NCBI GenBank assembly: GCA_011109175.1
Contig: RDEW01000011.1
Coordinates: 99,794-163,793 of the forward strand
Length of the DNA: 64,000 nucleotides
Source: Dicyema japonicum
Lineage: Eukaryota; Dicyemida; Rhombozoa; Dicyemidae
Reading direction: 5' to 3'
Shown here: in pieces, positions 1 through 11,570 of the stretch
Layout of the letters: each line of letters begins with the position of its first letter
Position numbering within the stretch: the stretch's first letter is position 1
The notes under the pieces: generated by a model
The model's input: the letters and a program-made list of their open reading frames with translations, nothing else
The model's database searches: none
What the model was told of the DNA's origin: nothing
Made by a program: the position numbers and the translations under genes

Positions 1-125
1 TCACAGACGTATAATGGCACAATTGATTGCGAGGACTGGGATCACCTAACTGTTTGACTCTTTTGTCTTTCTTTCTCGGTGTTCCCGGAGTTATTAAAAT
101 AAAAAATAAATAAATAAATAAAACA
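1..125 (+). mobile_element. EN-LINE 3' tail, 5'-truncated
   Basis: The stretch runs from GGGATCACCTAACTG through TTTCTTTCTCGGTG to a TAAATAAATAA-type tail. The same 3' end appears in antisense downstream of the LINE coding region at 49010-49060 and at 54995-55030. No coding sequence is present, so this is a truncated insertion tail. Confidence 0.6.
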
Positions 126-246
126 GAAACTTCGACCAATTAGCCACGAAGCACCACGAGGTTAACGTATTTTATATATTTTTAAATTAAAAATAATTAA
201 ATAATATCTAAATAAGTTATAATTTATGCGTGAATTCAAATTTAAA

Positions 247-1333
<1,087 letters not shown>

Positions 1334-1399
1334 TTTTCGAATTTATCAAATATTCATTAGTTTATTAAATTAAACAGCGTGGTTAATTGGTTTAATTTT

Positions 1400-1675
1400 T
1401 CTGTTTGCTTGTCTGTTCCTTCTCTCTCTTCCTAATAGAGTGGCGTCATGTGATCCACCTGTCTAGGTGACGCCCAGTGCTAGGTCAGCATGAAAAAGGA
1501 TCATTTACTCTTCCCCACTCCACTGGAGGGGTTTCCACAACTGCATGTAATGGAAGTCTTACCCTTTATGCTGATTACGGATGGACTCTGTTTCTGTAGA
1601 AGTGGAAACTGGATACACTTAATTAGTTGTTTACTTTAACTTCTTTCTCGGTGTATCCGGGGTTAATAAATAAAT
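1400..1675 (+). mobile_element. SINE-B copy
   Basis: Contains the SINE-B body (GTGGCGTCATGTGATCCACC, then a GGAAACTGGATAC segment) and ends TTCTTTCTCGGTGTATCCGG followed by TTAATAAATAAATAA. Body and tail recur at 8487, 20165, 31910, 34930 and, inverted, 37020 and 47335. The tRNA-like head seen at 20055 and 31805 is missing or decayed. Confidence 0.75.
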
Positions 1676-1724
1676 AAACAGTTTAAAGAGCCTAGTAGCT
1701 TGAATCAGTAGCTATACGCTCTCG

Positions 1725-1870
1725 AAGCTTTCAGTCTTGCGTGGCTCCTTGGTGACCCTTTGAATCATTAAGACGATCTGACGGACTAAGTTGTCCGCTT
1801 TCGGGCCTATGATTCCTGACGACTCAAATGGGACAAACAAGTGAACCTCTGAAATGCTTCGAAACTTCCT
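1725..1870 (-). mobile_element. RLE-A retroelement C-terminal fragment
   Basis: Reverse-strand translation resembles the conserved RLE-A segment (SSGIIGPKADNL...IQRVTKEP), matching the intact reading at 7740-7900. It is a short decayed fragment with no adjoining coding sequence. Confidence 0.6.
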
Positions 1871-2241
1871 TCTCTTCGAATGTTCGTGAGGACGGCCAAC
1901 TTACTAAACAGTCACTTCTATCATATTTTTGTCAAATACCTTAAAAGACTCCGAGACCGTTATGGAGAGCAGTTCAAAATTTCCAGCACGCCGGTTTCGA
2001 TTTCCCTCTTGATGGTCTCGGATCACATTGTTAATCTCTAACCTATGTGGACATTCTTTCCCTTTAAAACTATATAAAAGCGGGAAATAGCTTAGTTTCC
2101 CAAAAACCTGTGACATGTGGCTACACTAAAAAGGCATCCGTGAGATAAAGGGACTTCTCCAGTTGATCTTTGTCGTAATCGTGAGAGACAACGCTACGCC
2201 GGTTTCGCTAACGGGGACCATTTGACTAATTTTTTTAATAA

Positions 2242-2740
2242 CTAGGAAGACAGAATGCCGAAGACGTTACCTCTGATAATCGTCATTTCGAGCTTCTTCC
2301 TCAACCAGAGCCTCTCCCGTGGCTCACATCTTTTTGAGGTGAGTTTGCTTCCAATGCTGGAAAGAAAGGCGTCCGTTTTCTCTTCTACGGTTCCAGTTGT
2401 CACCACAGCAATGGGGGTGAAATGGCATTGGTCTCTGAGGGATTCGTATTTACGGATCTTCTTAGCCTCCGCTTGGTCGGCTGCGTCTCCAGGAGAGTGG
2501 GTCTCCGTCAGCGATCTGCCCCCCGAGAAAATGTCCACACACGTTGCGTTCCAAACGAGTGCTTTTCTGTGGGAGTATGGGAATAACGTCATGCCATCTG
2601 GCCTCTTTTCGTCGCCTTTGTCTAAGCCCAAGGGTTCCAATTGGGGCGGAAATCCCGCGCCCTTGAGGGCTCGAAAAATGATGTCATTGAGGGCTGCGTG
2701 ATGCGGGGCTCGACCAGCACATCGTCTGCAAGAGAGTGAC
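2242..2740 (-). mobile_element. RLE-A non-LTR element, endonuclease-like C-terminus
   Basis: A reading frame of about 165 codons on the reverse strand. It contains CAGR...ALND, then EKRPDGMTLFPY, LVWNATCVDIFS and a C-terminal IIRGN block. The order zinc-knuckle remnant, RPDG, then WxATCVD matches the 3' part of a widespread animal reverse-transcriptase family. It is compatible with a restriction-like (PD-D type) endonuclease. The reverse transcriptase itself is absent. The 5' side runs into an 86-bp tandem duplication. Confidence 0.8.
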
Positions 2741-2854
2741 TAACTGTTTGAAATTTTATTTAATTTAAGTCATTGAGGGCTGCGTGATGCGGGGCTCGAC
2801 CAGCACATCGTCTGCAAGAGAGTGACTAACTGTTTGAAGTTTTATTTAATTTAA
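2683..2854. repeat. 86-bp tandem duplication
   Basis: Units 2683-2768 and 2769-2854 differ at about one base (GAAATT versus GAAGTT). They duplicate the edge of the RLE-A fragment. Confidence 0.9.
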
Positions 2855-2967
2855 ATTGAATTTTAGTAATTTTATTAAAGTGACTGATTTTTTATGAGAA
2901 GAGATGGAATAAAAACCAGTTGGCAGTTAACTGTTCTAAGATGATCTATGGAAGTACGGAAATAGTC

Positions 2968-3210
2968 CTATTTGAGTCCTATATACAAACAATACATTGA
3001 ACCATGCATTTCTTGCGTATTCTGTGCTCCATTCATCTCTTGGACAAATATCTTGAGGATCGAGGCTAGCTGAAGTTTTTCGTTTTTGAGGGAAAAAGGA
3101 CCGATCCTTCGACCTCTTCTATTTTTTAACTTTTTCATGCTTAATCGTTTTATTGTCTCAAAATAAAATTTTTCGTTTTTGAGGGAAAAGGCACCGATCC
3201 CTCGAAGCAA
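2968..3210 (-). other. Open stretch with internal 20-bp repeat, function unknown
   Basis: An 80-codon frame contains FSLKNEK twice, because about 22 bp (TTTTTCGTTTTTGAGGGAAAA) occur twice some 110 bp apart. Basic and lysine-rich, with no recognised domain. It may be non-coding. Confidence 0.2.
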
Positions 3211-3329
3211 AACTTAGTGGTTGTTAATGTTTTCAAGTGATAAATTTGTCTTATCAACGCGGACGCTATGACATACGACAATAAATAAATTTTTTTTACA
3301 TGTTAATTTTTTTAACAATTAAACAAATG

Positions 3330-3815
3330 TCAGTTGAATAAGCCTGCTGCGTGGATTGCGAACGAGTTCCCTCGGAGTATGGCCATTCCAATCTTTTGTC
3401 TTAGCCATAACCCTTCTCGTTGATTCCTTTTCTTTCTGGCAAGCAATCCTCCGAGTTCTCGCAAGAACTTAGCCGTAATTGGACCAACGTCTCTCGATGA
3501 TTCGGTCGCAACAGGAGTAAATCGGTAGCGATCCCCGAGGCAAGAATATTTCTTGATTTTTAGGTTCTCCGCAGTCGAAGCAGCTGCTCCTTGAGAGAGA
3601 CGATAGATATGCCGGGTGCGCAACCTCCAGCGCCGATCTTAGACCGACACTCCCAAATCCAGAGAGAAGCTTACATTGCTTCCAACCAAATTCTTCAAAG
3701 CGGACGTTAATTAGTGACTCAACAGTTTGCTTGAGAGATTTGTCTATCGAAAGTAGAGTGTCGTATTGTTCGTAGCAGGGTGAACATCGGAGTAGATATA
3801 AAAGCTTGGGTTAAA
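3330..3815 (-). mobile_element. RLE-A element with internal deletion
   Basis: Reverse-strand reading gives a pre-zinc-finger segment (FEEFGWKQ, GLRSALEVAHPAYLS). It then passes straight into the C-terminal block (AAASTAENLKIKKYS ... ILRGN). The zinc finger and RPDG/WDATCVD core seen in other copies are missing, so the copy has an internal deletion. Confidence 0.7.
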
Positions 3816-4261
3816 AGACTCCTTGATAGAGAAGAAGTAGGTGTATGGATATGAGACATTTTATAAATAAATTATTTGTAAACTTGAGTATTGATTGATT
3901 TTTAATAAAAATGACAACTTTTGACAGCTGTCAAATCTCGTCTGTGGTTCAATCTTGTTTATGGCCCGCGATATATCTACTATCTGGATGTGTCCAAAAC
4001 TCGGTTCCTTCACTCATATAACACTTTTTTCTCCAGAAAATTGACTTTTGATGTCTCCTGACTCCAGCAACTCAGCTACGAGATGAAAGCGTTTTTATTC
4101 CTCATGAGAAAAACATTTAGTGCAATATTGGTACGTCACCTCCCAACCAAATAACAATTTGCTGTCTGATCTCCCTGTAATAAATATACCTAGAACACTA
4201 GTAGTTGAAGTTGGGATAACAAATTACTAGAAACTTTAACTATAATGCTCGAGCTATAGTC

Positions 4262-4624
4262 ATGCACCACATAAACGTCATGATTATCTTGACACTTCTC
4301 ACCTTTTTTTTAATAAGAAGAATATCAAAAATGTAAGTTAATTTCTGTTAAAATATATATGAGCATAATTACGGAAACAAATTAATTGGAAATAATGCTC
4401 CAGTTGCTAAAGGACAATGGGCATTGCCACGGACGATGGTCAGTCCCAGGTGCTGCAAAATTTATCTCCCTTTTGAATCCCACCGCTATCGCATTTCTGA
4501 TTTCGTTGATGACTCTTACGAATTCTTCCAACCGGAAAAAACGGAAATGATATTTAAGGGTCGCAATAATTCAATATTTGAGCATAACAAATTCTCTATG
4601 CATCGTATTTATTTGTGGTTATAA
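4262..4624 (+). CDS. Hypothetical secreted protein, two exons
   Basis: ATG 4262 opens a hydrophobic leader (MHHINVMIILTLLTFF). A GTAAG...GAG intron of 31 nt leads into an open exon running to the stop at 4622-4624. The frame closes only if the T8 run near 4305 is one base short: 363 minus 31 plus 1 gives 111 codons. The mature part is mixed and polar (PRCCKIYLPFESHRYR, DFVDDSYEFFQPEK) with two adjacent cysteines. No family recognised. Confidence 0.4.
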
Positions 4625-4679
4625 TAATCGATATTCTGTGGAATTTAATAGTTTAAATTTTCTTAACTTATGATTGCAA

Positions 4680-5081
4680 TTATCCGCGCGGTTCCATAAG
4701 GCTACTTGATTGAAGATTTCTCTTTTTTCCCTCTGATGGAGCCATTGAAACCACTTTACTCAGGAGATACCCGGCATTCAAAAGGATCCATCTATTCATT
4801 CCACCGGGAGATAATTTCGCTCCCGCGATAAGTTCTGGAATCAACCTCAGCTTCGCGCCCAACGTCGTATAGATCACTGTGTTGGGTGAGGGTTTGCTGG
4901 AACGCGTCAGGATCAAGGAATTAGTTTGCTTTATCCTTAGTCTCCAGAATAATTTAATTAAAATGATATATTCGTTGAGTTTTAGTGTTGACCTTGAATG
5001 ACCTAATAATGCTTCCGGGATTAGTCGAACGTAGAAAAAAAGCATTAAAGTACCATTCTGGTGTGGCCACAAGGCAGACAA
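4680..5081 (-). other. Unassigned 133-codon open stretch
   Basis: An uninterrupted reverse-strand frame with no recognisable domain. Its position between a gene and a duplicated non-coding block, and the lack of splice-site context, leave coding status open. It may be a decayed retroelement. Confidence 0.2.
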
Positions 5082-5106
5082 GGAAATCTTTACTTAAACA
5101 GAATGT

Positions 5107-5414
5107 GCAGTCATGAGGAAATCTTTACGTAAGCAAATTGTGTAACTATTGTCCCTGAAAATGATGCGACCTACACATGTCAGAGGTTAACTCTATAATA
5201 TAAAGATTTCCCTATCGGAAACTTTAGCGGCATTGACTTAACTCGAAGACCACAAATTCTGCAGTCATGAGGAAATCTTTACGTAAGCAAATTGTGTAAT
5301 TATTGTCCCTGAAAATGATGCGACCTACACATGTCAGAGGTTAACTTTATAATATAAAGATTTCTCTATCGGAAACTTTAGCGGCATTGACTTAACTCGA
5401 AGACCACAAATTCT
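5107..5414. repeat. 154-bp tandem duplication
   Basis: Units 5107-5260 and 5261-5414 differ at only a few bases (for example CTATTG versus TTATTG, CTCTAT versus TTTAT). No gene was seen inside. The substitutions show the copies are real and slightly aged, not an assembly echo. Confidence 0.92.
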
Positions 5415-5499
5415 AACAGTCACGTAGGCTTTAAAACAGTCAATGACTCACGTGAAGCGGGAAGAGTTTAGAGAAGTAAATATATCTAATAGAAAAAAA

Positions 5500-5899
5500 T
5501 TATAAAGTAAAATTTGACATATTTTGAGTCAAGTCCCCCAGGGGATCAGTGAGAAACTGAATACACGCTCTCTCCAAAATTATCAAGTTTTCCTTGTACA
5601 TCTGAGATTCCTCAAACGCGTATTCATACCGCCAGCCAACCTTGGTATCACAACCGAAACAGAAAGCCTCCTGAATAAGATGAGGACCAGTCATCATCAC
5701 TGAATGTATAATCTAAGATGAGATTCGTGCTTACATCTCCAAATCGAAGATTAACCGCTCTCTTGAACAAATATGCAGGTCCTGTCGATCCATTAAATCT
5801 GTCTGACTGCATGTCTTCCCTGTTTGCAAATGGGACTTGGCACTTACTGCATTGATAGTAGGCAGATCCGTTGGGATGAAGAAAATATTTAACACCCAT
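5500..5899 (-). CDS. YPEL5: Yippee-like zinc-binding protein (YPEL5-like)
   Basis: Two exons joined over a 22-nt intron (GTAAGCACG...TTAG, about 5706-5727) give exactly 126 codons with stop. The Yippee fold pattern is clear: CSKC near the N-terminus, RFNGSTGPAYLFKRAVNLRFGD, then MMTGPHLI, CFGC, GWRYEYAFEESQMYKE and IILERA. The paired CxxC motifs bind one zinc. Yippee proteins are small nuclear or centrosomal proteins; YPEL5 belongs to the CTLH ubiquitin-ligase assembly. The start MGVKYFLHPNG was chosen because YPEL5 proteins begin MGR(I/V)FL. An upstream in-frame ATG at 5953 would add a hydrophobic stretch atypical of the family. The 5' part is duplicated upstream. Confidence 0.92.
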
Positions 5900-6095
5900 C
5901 AAGAAACAACAAAAAATAACGAAAATTCTTTTAAAAATTACTAAATGATTCAAATTTATTTAAATGGGACTTGGCACTTACTGCATTGATAGTAGGCAGA
6001 TCCGTTGGGATGAAGAAAATATTTAACACCCATCAAGAAACAACAAAAAATAACGAAAATTCTTTTAAAAATTACTAAATGATTCAAATTTATTT
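5828..6095. repeat. 134-bp tandem duplication of the YPEL 5' end
   Basis: Units 5828-5961 and 5962-6095 look identical. Each holds the start codon and the first CxxC region of the Yippee gene. The upstream copy stops soon after QVPF, so it is a partial exon. Confidence 0.92.
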
Positions 6096-6204
6096 TGATT
6101 GAAAATTAATATATTTTTAAATAAAAAATTATAATTTAACTCAAATTTAAATGATTAAATTCAGCTTATAATTAAATCAGCTGGTGGAACGTTTAAGGAG
6201 AGTT

Positions 6205-6270
6205 CAGGAGATATTGGAGGGTGGGATCACCTAATTAGTGGGTCTAACCTTTCTTTCTTGTTGGCTTTGG
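6205..6270 (+). mobile_element. LINE 3' tail remnant
   Basis: GGGTGGGATCACCTAATTAG followed by TTTCTTTCTTG resembles the EN-LINE-type tail at 45-110, but the poly(TAAA) end is lost. Confidence 0.4.
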
Positions 6271-6299
6271 GGTTTCCACGAATCCTAAAAGCCTTGCCG

Positions 6300-7360
6300 C
6301 TATGTAGGACACGCTGATGACTTCAAGGCACGCCGTCCGAATCCCAACGAAATCACTTCAGAAGTTAAATGTCCCCCAAAGCAACTGCTAGGAAAACTCC
6401 ATATCTACTAGAAGACTTTATATACAAAATATAGCGACAACCCATCGTTCGACAAACCAAAAATGTCCTCAATATCAGACTATAGAAAGAATTCATTTAT
6501 ATTTAAGTGTCCTCTTTCCGCTTAATATTACACTGGGAGAAGTTTCATTAAAAAAGAAAATAATAAAATTTCTTCAACCAGCGAATAACAAGAAGAATGT
6601 TATGGTATATACCCCATCGCAGTTCATCGAGTAATCCATGCATAAGGTCTCCTGTTTAGTGTTCGAAGCGAGTCCTCACGTTGAGAGATGCAATTATAAA
6701 CTGAGTAGAATAGACAGACTGGGAGTACGATAAAGACATAGACATTATTAGACATCCACCACTCTAATATATGAGATGACAAACTAAGCTTATTATAAAG
6801 GAAGAAATTCAACAGGCACAGTTTAGTACGGAAGAAATTGAAGTCAGCAGTGATACCATACTTGGAACCAGATTGTACATAGACTCACAAGAAACCAAAA
6901 AAATTAAGAACATACCTTCCAATACCCCACTTTCAACGACTGGTTAGCATAACCATTCTTTACTGTGTCCTGAACGTGTGGGGTCAAGATCCAAATATCC
7001 CTAACCCTTTCATTTAGTTATTGGCAATTTTATTTCCTAAAAAAATTAGATACTTCCTTTCCTGTTTTAGACTTTAAGCTTACAAAAATAATGTTCCTTC
7101 CATTGAGCCTGTACACGACAGAGTTTTGAGCTTGTACGTTCCAAAACAGGACCTAATGATTGAGATGGTCAATAATTGAAAATTGCAAATGTGATTGGTG
7201 TATCCTCTGATAATCAGATGATTCTGGACTTGCATCATATAACTGAGTTTGTTTTAGTGTTAGCATTGAAGTTCACTGACTAAGTTTATTGTCTTTAGTT
7301 TAATTTTGAAAAAAATTCACAGGAAATCAAAAATTGAACAAAAAATTTTATTTGGAAAAA
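6300..7360. other. No assignable gene
   Basis: AT-rich with many stops. On the + strand around 7090-7290 there are two open pieces in the same frame (EPVHDRVLSLYVPK and NVIGVSSDNQMILDLHH), separated by a TGA. They may be exons of an unrecognised gene or a decayed one. Nothing else was identified. Confidence 0.3.
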
Positions 7361-7369
7361 ATGTTAAAA

Positions 7370-7636
7370 TTAATTAATATACTTGTTATAAAAATCCTTA
7401 GCTTCATCTTCGGTCATTCCAAGTCGTTTAAGTTGGTAGACAACAGGGTCTCGAGATTTTTCAGTTTTCTTTTTGGGGATGCTCTCAGATTCTTCGCGAT
7501 TCTCTAAAAACTCTTTTTCGATGAATTCTTCGTTAGATTCGATATTCTGAATCTCACTTTTATCTACAGCCGAGAAGATTAGATATTTCATTAAAGCGTC
7601 GAATAATCCTAAAGCAAAGTTAATAATATTTCCCAT
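7370..7636 (-). CDS. Hypothetical 88-residue protein
   Basis: Single-exon frame from ATG 7636 to TAA, flanked by AT-rich sequence. The N-terminus MGNIINFALGLF is a possible N-myristoylation signal plus a hydrophobic helix. The centre is strongly acidic (glutamate-rich) and the end basic (KKKTEKSRDPVVYQLKRLGM). Composition is protein-like and no transposon sequence overlaps. No family recognised. Confidence 0.4.
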   Translation of the reverse strand: MGNIINFALGLFDALMKYLIFSAVDKSEIQNIESNEEFIEKEFLENREESESIPKKKTEKSRDPVVYQLKRLGMTEDEAKDFYNKYIN

Positions 7637-7693
7637 CCTAAAATTAAGTAATTCCGCGGAAAACTGTATTTTATATTATATTTTTGCGTACAA

Positions 7694-7936
7694 ATGCTTC
7701 CTCGTTTCCTTCCTATATTTTGTCCACAAAATGGAACAAACCCAAAGTCCCATTTGGCTGTTGAGACGTCAGGAATTCTTGGTCCACAAGCTGTCGATCT
7801 ATTCCGTCGGATCGGCTCAGTGATTCAAAGAGTCACCAAGGATCCAAGTGGGATTGAATGCCTTCAAGAGCGTGTCTCGATAGCTATCGTCAGAAGAAAC
7901 AACATGACCATTCATCCCCTAACTTTTAATTTATAA
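7694..7936 (+). mobile_element. RLE-A C-terminal fragment
   Basis: Reads AVETSGILGPQAVDLFRRIG, VIQRVTKDP and ERVSIAIVRRNN, the last third of the RLE-A protein in good frame. The upstream domains are missing. Confidence 0.75.
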
Positions 7937-7959
7937 TTTTTAGTAAATAAAAAAATCCA

Positions 7960-8480
7960 AAATCTATCTCAGAAAGACCTCGTAAATATATTCTTTTTAA
8001 AGGCTAAACATCATTCCCTCAGATTTGAATTTAGATGCAGACTAGAAGAAAACTATGTTAAGATCCTTGGGGGATCTATTTATCCTTATTTCTGTCACTA
8101 ACTTTTGATTCTTATCCACAGACGAGAGGCAAACGGAGAGTCAACTTGGTCACACTGTAAAACCTTTAGTTTTCATGAGATAAAGAGATTACCATGTTTA
8201 TGAAACCGAATAATCATATTTGAATCTTGTTTAATTTAAAAAAAAGTTAGTTTTATTCTGTAAATAATAAAAAATCCTCACTCTGCTTACAAGACCATAT
8301 AAACTGAAAGAAAATCTTGAGACCTAAGAAAAGGGGAAGGAAGGAACGGGTTTTGCTCACCATTTCCAATGTAATTCTATCCTGAAGGTGTAATTAATTT
8401 ATTTTAAGTAGAACGAAATGATTGACAGAGATTATTTGTTAAATCTATGAATTTTTATTTCTTAAATCCAACTGATAGCA
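7960..8480. other. Decayed LINE-like segment and AT-rich sequence
   Basis: A short + strand piece near 7985-8040 reads FLKAKHHSLRFEFRCR, typical of the region after a LINE reverse transcriptase. The rest is AT-rich without a gene. Confidence 0.3.
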
Positions 8481-8486
8481 AAAAGC

Positions 8487-8655
8487 ACTAGTGAATCCAC
8501 AACTGTAAGGAATGGACGTCTTTTACCTTTAATGCTGATTCCGGATGGACTTGGTACGTTGAAGGACTCTGATTCTGTAACAGTGGAAATTGGATAAACT
8601 TAATTAGTTGTCAACTGTTAACTTCTTTCTCGATGTATCCGGGGTTAATATAGTA
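8487..8655 (+). mobile_element. SINE-B 3' part
   Basis: Matches the second half of the copy at 1400-1675, from AATGCTGATTCCGGATGGAC to the CTTTCTCGATGTATCCGGGG tail. Confidence 0.7.
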
Positions 8656-8794
8656 AAACCCCAGGTCACAGTGGTAATTTTAATTTAAAAATCAAAAAGT
8701 GGGGGAGAAAGGCAAAAAATATGATTAAGAATAGGCACCACAAAATTGATGATTTACTTGAAGTTTACTGTGACGATAAGTCATAAGTCTCACG

Positions 8795-9215
8795 TGGATC
8801 CTTGGTGACCTTTTTGATATTTGAGCCGATCCGACGGACTAGATCGTCAGCCTTGTTCCTGACGTATCAACAGCAAATGGGACAAACAAGTGATCCTTCG
8901 TAATTTCCTTCTCTTCTAATCCTAGTCTTGTTTAAAAGCATAACCTGGGTCTAAGACTGAAGCAGCCTAACTTTTTGGAGAGTACGTATCAACACACGTA
9001 GCATCATAAACAAGGTTCCTACCATTAGCAAAAGGGAATGTTGTCATCACTCCGGGTGAGACCAGTCGGCTCCAAAATGCAGTTGAGCCATCAAAGGAAA
9101 GTGCGTTTTTCAACGTCACGTTAAGACAGACATTCTTTGGAGACGACCCGCGCTCACCTGCACGACAGTGGATGGTAGTCAAATGGATCGATCAAACGTC
9201 TACAACGAAATTTTC
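8795..9215 (-). mobile_element. RLE-A C-terminal fragment
   Basis: Reverse strand reads GVMTTFPFANGRNLVYDATC, then VDTYSPK and the GTR...SAQISK block. It has the YDATCVD core but frameshifts and no upstream reverse transcriptase. Confidence 0.7.
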
Positions 9216-9340
9216 GCCCAGCTCACCACATAGCGCCATGCGGTGAATTAACTTTAATCTCGATATCTCTCAAATTTATTTAAAAATTTTATAAAAATGT
9301 TATAGAATTAGTGACAAAATAAAAAATTTAAATATTCAAC

Positions 9341-10321
9341 ATGTTTCTAGTGGGGTTATCTAACTCTGCAAAAAATATAAAATTTATCTGTTATTCACCA
9401 GCAACTAATAATTTCAAAGGTACAGACGAATATTTAAATTCAGATTTTTTTAATTTCATGCAGATAAAACACTATAGTAAGAAATCCACTCGCTTCAGAG
9501 TAAAACCTCCTCCCAAAAAGTACCCCAACTATGACCATTCAGGCAGAATTCAATTAAATAAATCTAGGGGACACAAAACCGATTGAAACTGTCGACATGT
9601 CTTCAAATCTGCCGATCTTTGAAGATTTTGAATTCTTCAAACGGTTTAAGGATTCTGAGAAACAACTCCTTAAGGCTGAGTTCCTCGACTCTGTAAGAAC
9701 CCGATTTAATTTCAGAGACAAATTCAGTCTCAGATTCTGTACTCTACGTTGAAGGAATTTGAGGACAACCCAGGAGTCTTCAATCTTCACCTGAAAAGTA
9801 ATGGAATCTGTCAATTTCAGTTGCCAGAGCAACCCACCACATCCGACTGATGGTACCCCACATTAAGGATCACTACAAAGTTGGGTTTACTGATTAAACA
9901 GGACTGGCGGGCCCGTGTCAACGTTTTTCAGGCAATTCAGAAGAGAAAAAGATTTACTGGCTTTACAGAAACTCGATGCCGAAGGAGTGACCCACGTGTG
10001 TGAAAAATTGGGAATAAAGTTTGATCCTCCACCAATTTTGATGTCCCACCCTTGAAGATGTTACCAGCGAGGATGCAGATTGCCGAGGCTGAGCGAGAAG
10101 CACGGAGAATAGAGGAGACAAACTGGTCTAAGTTCAAGGAAAAGCATGATTTGGACAAAAAACTGTATTTTGAACAGAAGTCGGTCCTTCTGAAAGAATT
10201 GGAGAAGAAAATGACTTTGTTAAGGGAAGAGGGTTGTCCCATTGTAGATGAGATTGACAAAAAGTTTGTTTTACTTAGAAAATCCGGTTTCGGCCCAACT
10301 GTTTTCCTGAGGAAGCTTTGA
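9341..10321 (+). CDS. MRPS15: Mitochondrial small-subunit ribosomal protein uS15m
   Basis: Component of the mitochondrial small ribosomal subunit. Exons join over introns of 23, 23 and 22 nt; the third is 9880-9901. The uS15 core is legible: IARATHHIRLMVPHIKDHYK followed by DWRARVNVFQAIQ, KLDAEGVTHVCEKLGI and a FDPPP motif. A long basic helical C-terminus follows, as in insect uS15m. The N-terminus (RFRVKPPPKKYP) looks like the usual basic extension. Three frame changes lie in homopolymers (A4 near 9573, A5 near 9946, T4 near 10038). Correcting each by one base gives exactly 304 codons, so sequence error is likelier than a pseudogene. Confidence 0.85.
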
Positions 10322-10611
10322 TTGAGTGATATATTATTTTAAATTTGATTGCTAATGTTACTCTGTGCTTTCAAGTTATTAAATTGATAGAAAGTGACGT
10401 TTTTATTGATTCAGGGTCATTCTCCCTGTGGCCTCAACAAGGATCTAAAGACGATTGGAAAGAAGCTCGATTATACAGGCGATCTAGAAACTTAAGGTCA
10501 TGTGCAGTGGACATAGCCCACTGGAGACTTTTGGTTAAGATCTTAAATCGTGTGTCACAAAAGGTCTATCTTGCGTTCTTTGGTTCTGTGAACGTGAATG
10601 ATCATACGATT

Positions 10612-10740
10612 CTCAATTCTGCTGCAGTGCCATCAATGTCTGACAAAACGCAGATTGTTCCGAGTTCGATTCTCGCAGCTGTCCACACGTCAACAATTGT
10701 TCTTAGTTAGACGAGTGCCTCCGTCATTGGTGAATTCGTT
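10612..10740 (+). mobile_element. Degenerate SINE-A head
   Basis: Contains an internal promoter box-B-like GAGTTCGATTCTCGCAGCTG, then GACGAGTGCCTCCGTCATTG, similar to the SINE-A core. The rest is lost. Confidence 0.45.
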
Positions 10741-10929
10741 TTGTATTTTTAGTAAAATAATAGACACAAGGATCCAGTTTTTGAAATTTTGCGAGCTTTT
10801 TTCACATGGCTTCTGGTGCTTCTTTTTGGGGATTCGAGTACCTTTTCGAAAAATTTTTTCTTGCATGCTCCTAGATACGTTCATTAATATTTTCTTAATG
10901 AATTTTATACAGACACTAAAATCAGAAGT

Positions 10930-11220
10930 CATCATTCAAGATTTTGTTATGTCCGAGGGATTTCATGGCACGAAGTCATGCTCTTGGACATATATTGAAA
11001 TTGGATACCCCAGCTAATATAGCGATGATGGAATACTTCGTTGAGGCTGGATCACACTTTTGTGGACGCCCACGAGTCACAATTTTTGAGATACTTGATG
11101 CTGATCAAAAGTACGTCAAAATATAAATGAAATGTGGAGAACATATGGACGACTCGAGAGAGGTTACCCACGACCACGGGAGATGGAACTCTTAGCTAGT
11201 TCAAGTTTCTAACTGAAAGG
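10930..11220 (+). mobile_element. EN-LINE reverse-transcriptase C-terminal fragment
   Basis: Reads ALGHILKLDTPANIAMMEYF and FCGRPRVTIFEIL, a motif order typical of the last part of endonuclease-type LINE polyproteins. The same region is seen at 17840-18060. Frames are broken. Confidence 0.6.
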
Positions 11221-11570
11221 TAAAATTAGGGTGAATTTTAATCATTATTGATTTTAATCTTAATTTAATCAATTTTAACTAACAGTTAACCTTTCCCTGA
11301 CAAATTCTCTTATGAAGATTAAATTATGAAAAAACTATTCCACTGAAGAATGAAATGATGTCGCGACGGTAGGACGTGGAAAAAAAATGGAAAGGAGGGT
11401 GGACCTACTTTCCCACCTCTCTTTGGAAGCGGAAAGCCTGTAATGAAGTATTGGAAGATGGATTTGGTCGGCACAAGCAGATGTTCTCCCTTTGGTTCCT
11501 TCCTTGTATTAGTTAGTTATGACTGTGCTGGGCTTACAATGGTAAGCCTGGGGTTAATAATAATGGTTGG
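11221..11570 (+). repeat. Rep-C dispersed repeat
   Basis: About 350 bp nearly identical to 62944-63295 and partly present inverted at 37765-37935. It ends GCCTGGGGTTAATAATAAT. No open frame is conserved between copies. The ending resembles a retroelement tail, so it may be a SINE or LINE 3' region. Confidence 0.75.

Noticed and set aside
2255-2701. 148-codon open frame on the plus strand
   Set aside because: It is the complement of the RLE-A protein reading at 2242-2740, which has the recognisable motifs; this strand has none.
3960-4240. Reverse-strand piece LLFGWEVTYQYCTKCFSHEE as a second Yippee-like or CULT-domain gene
   Set aside because: One CxxC only, stops soon after, and no GT...AG intron connects it to another exon.
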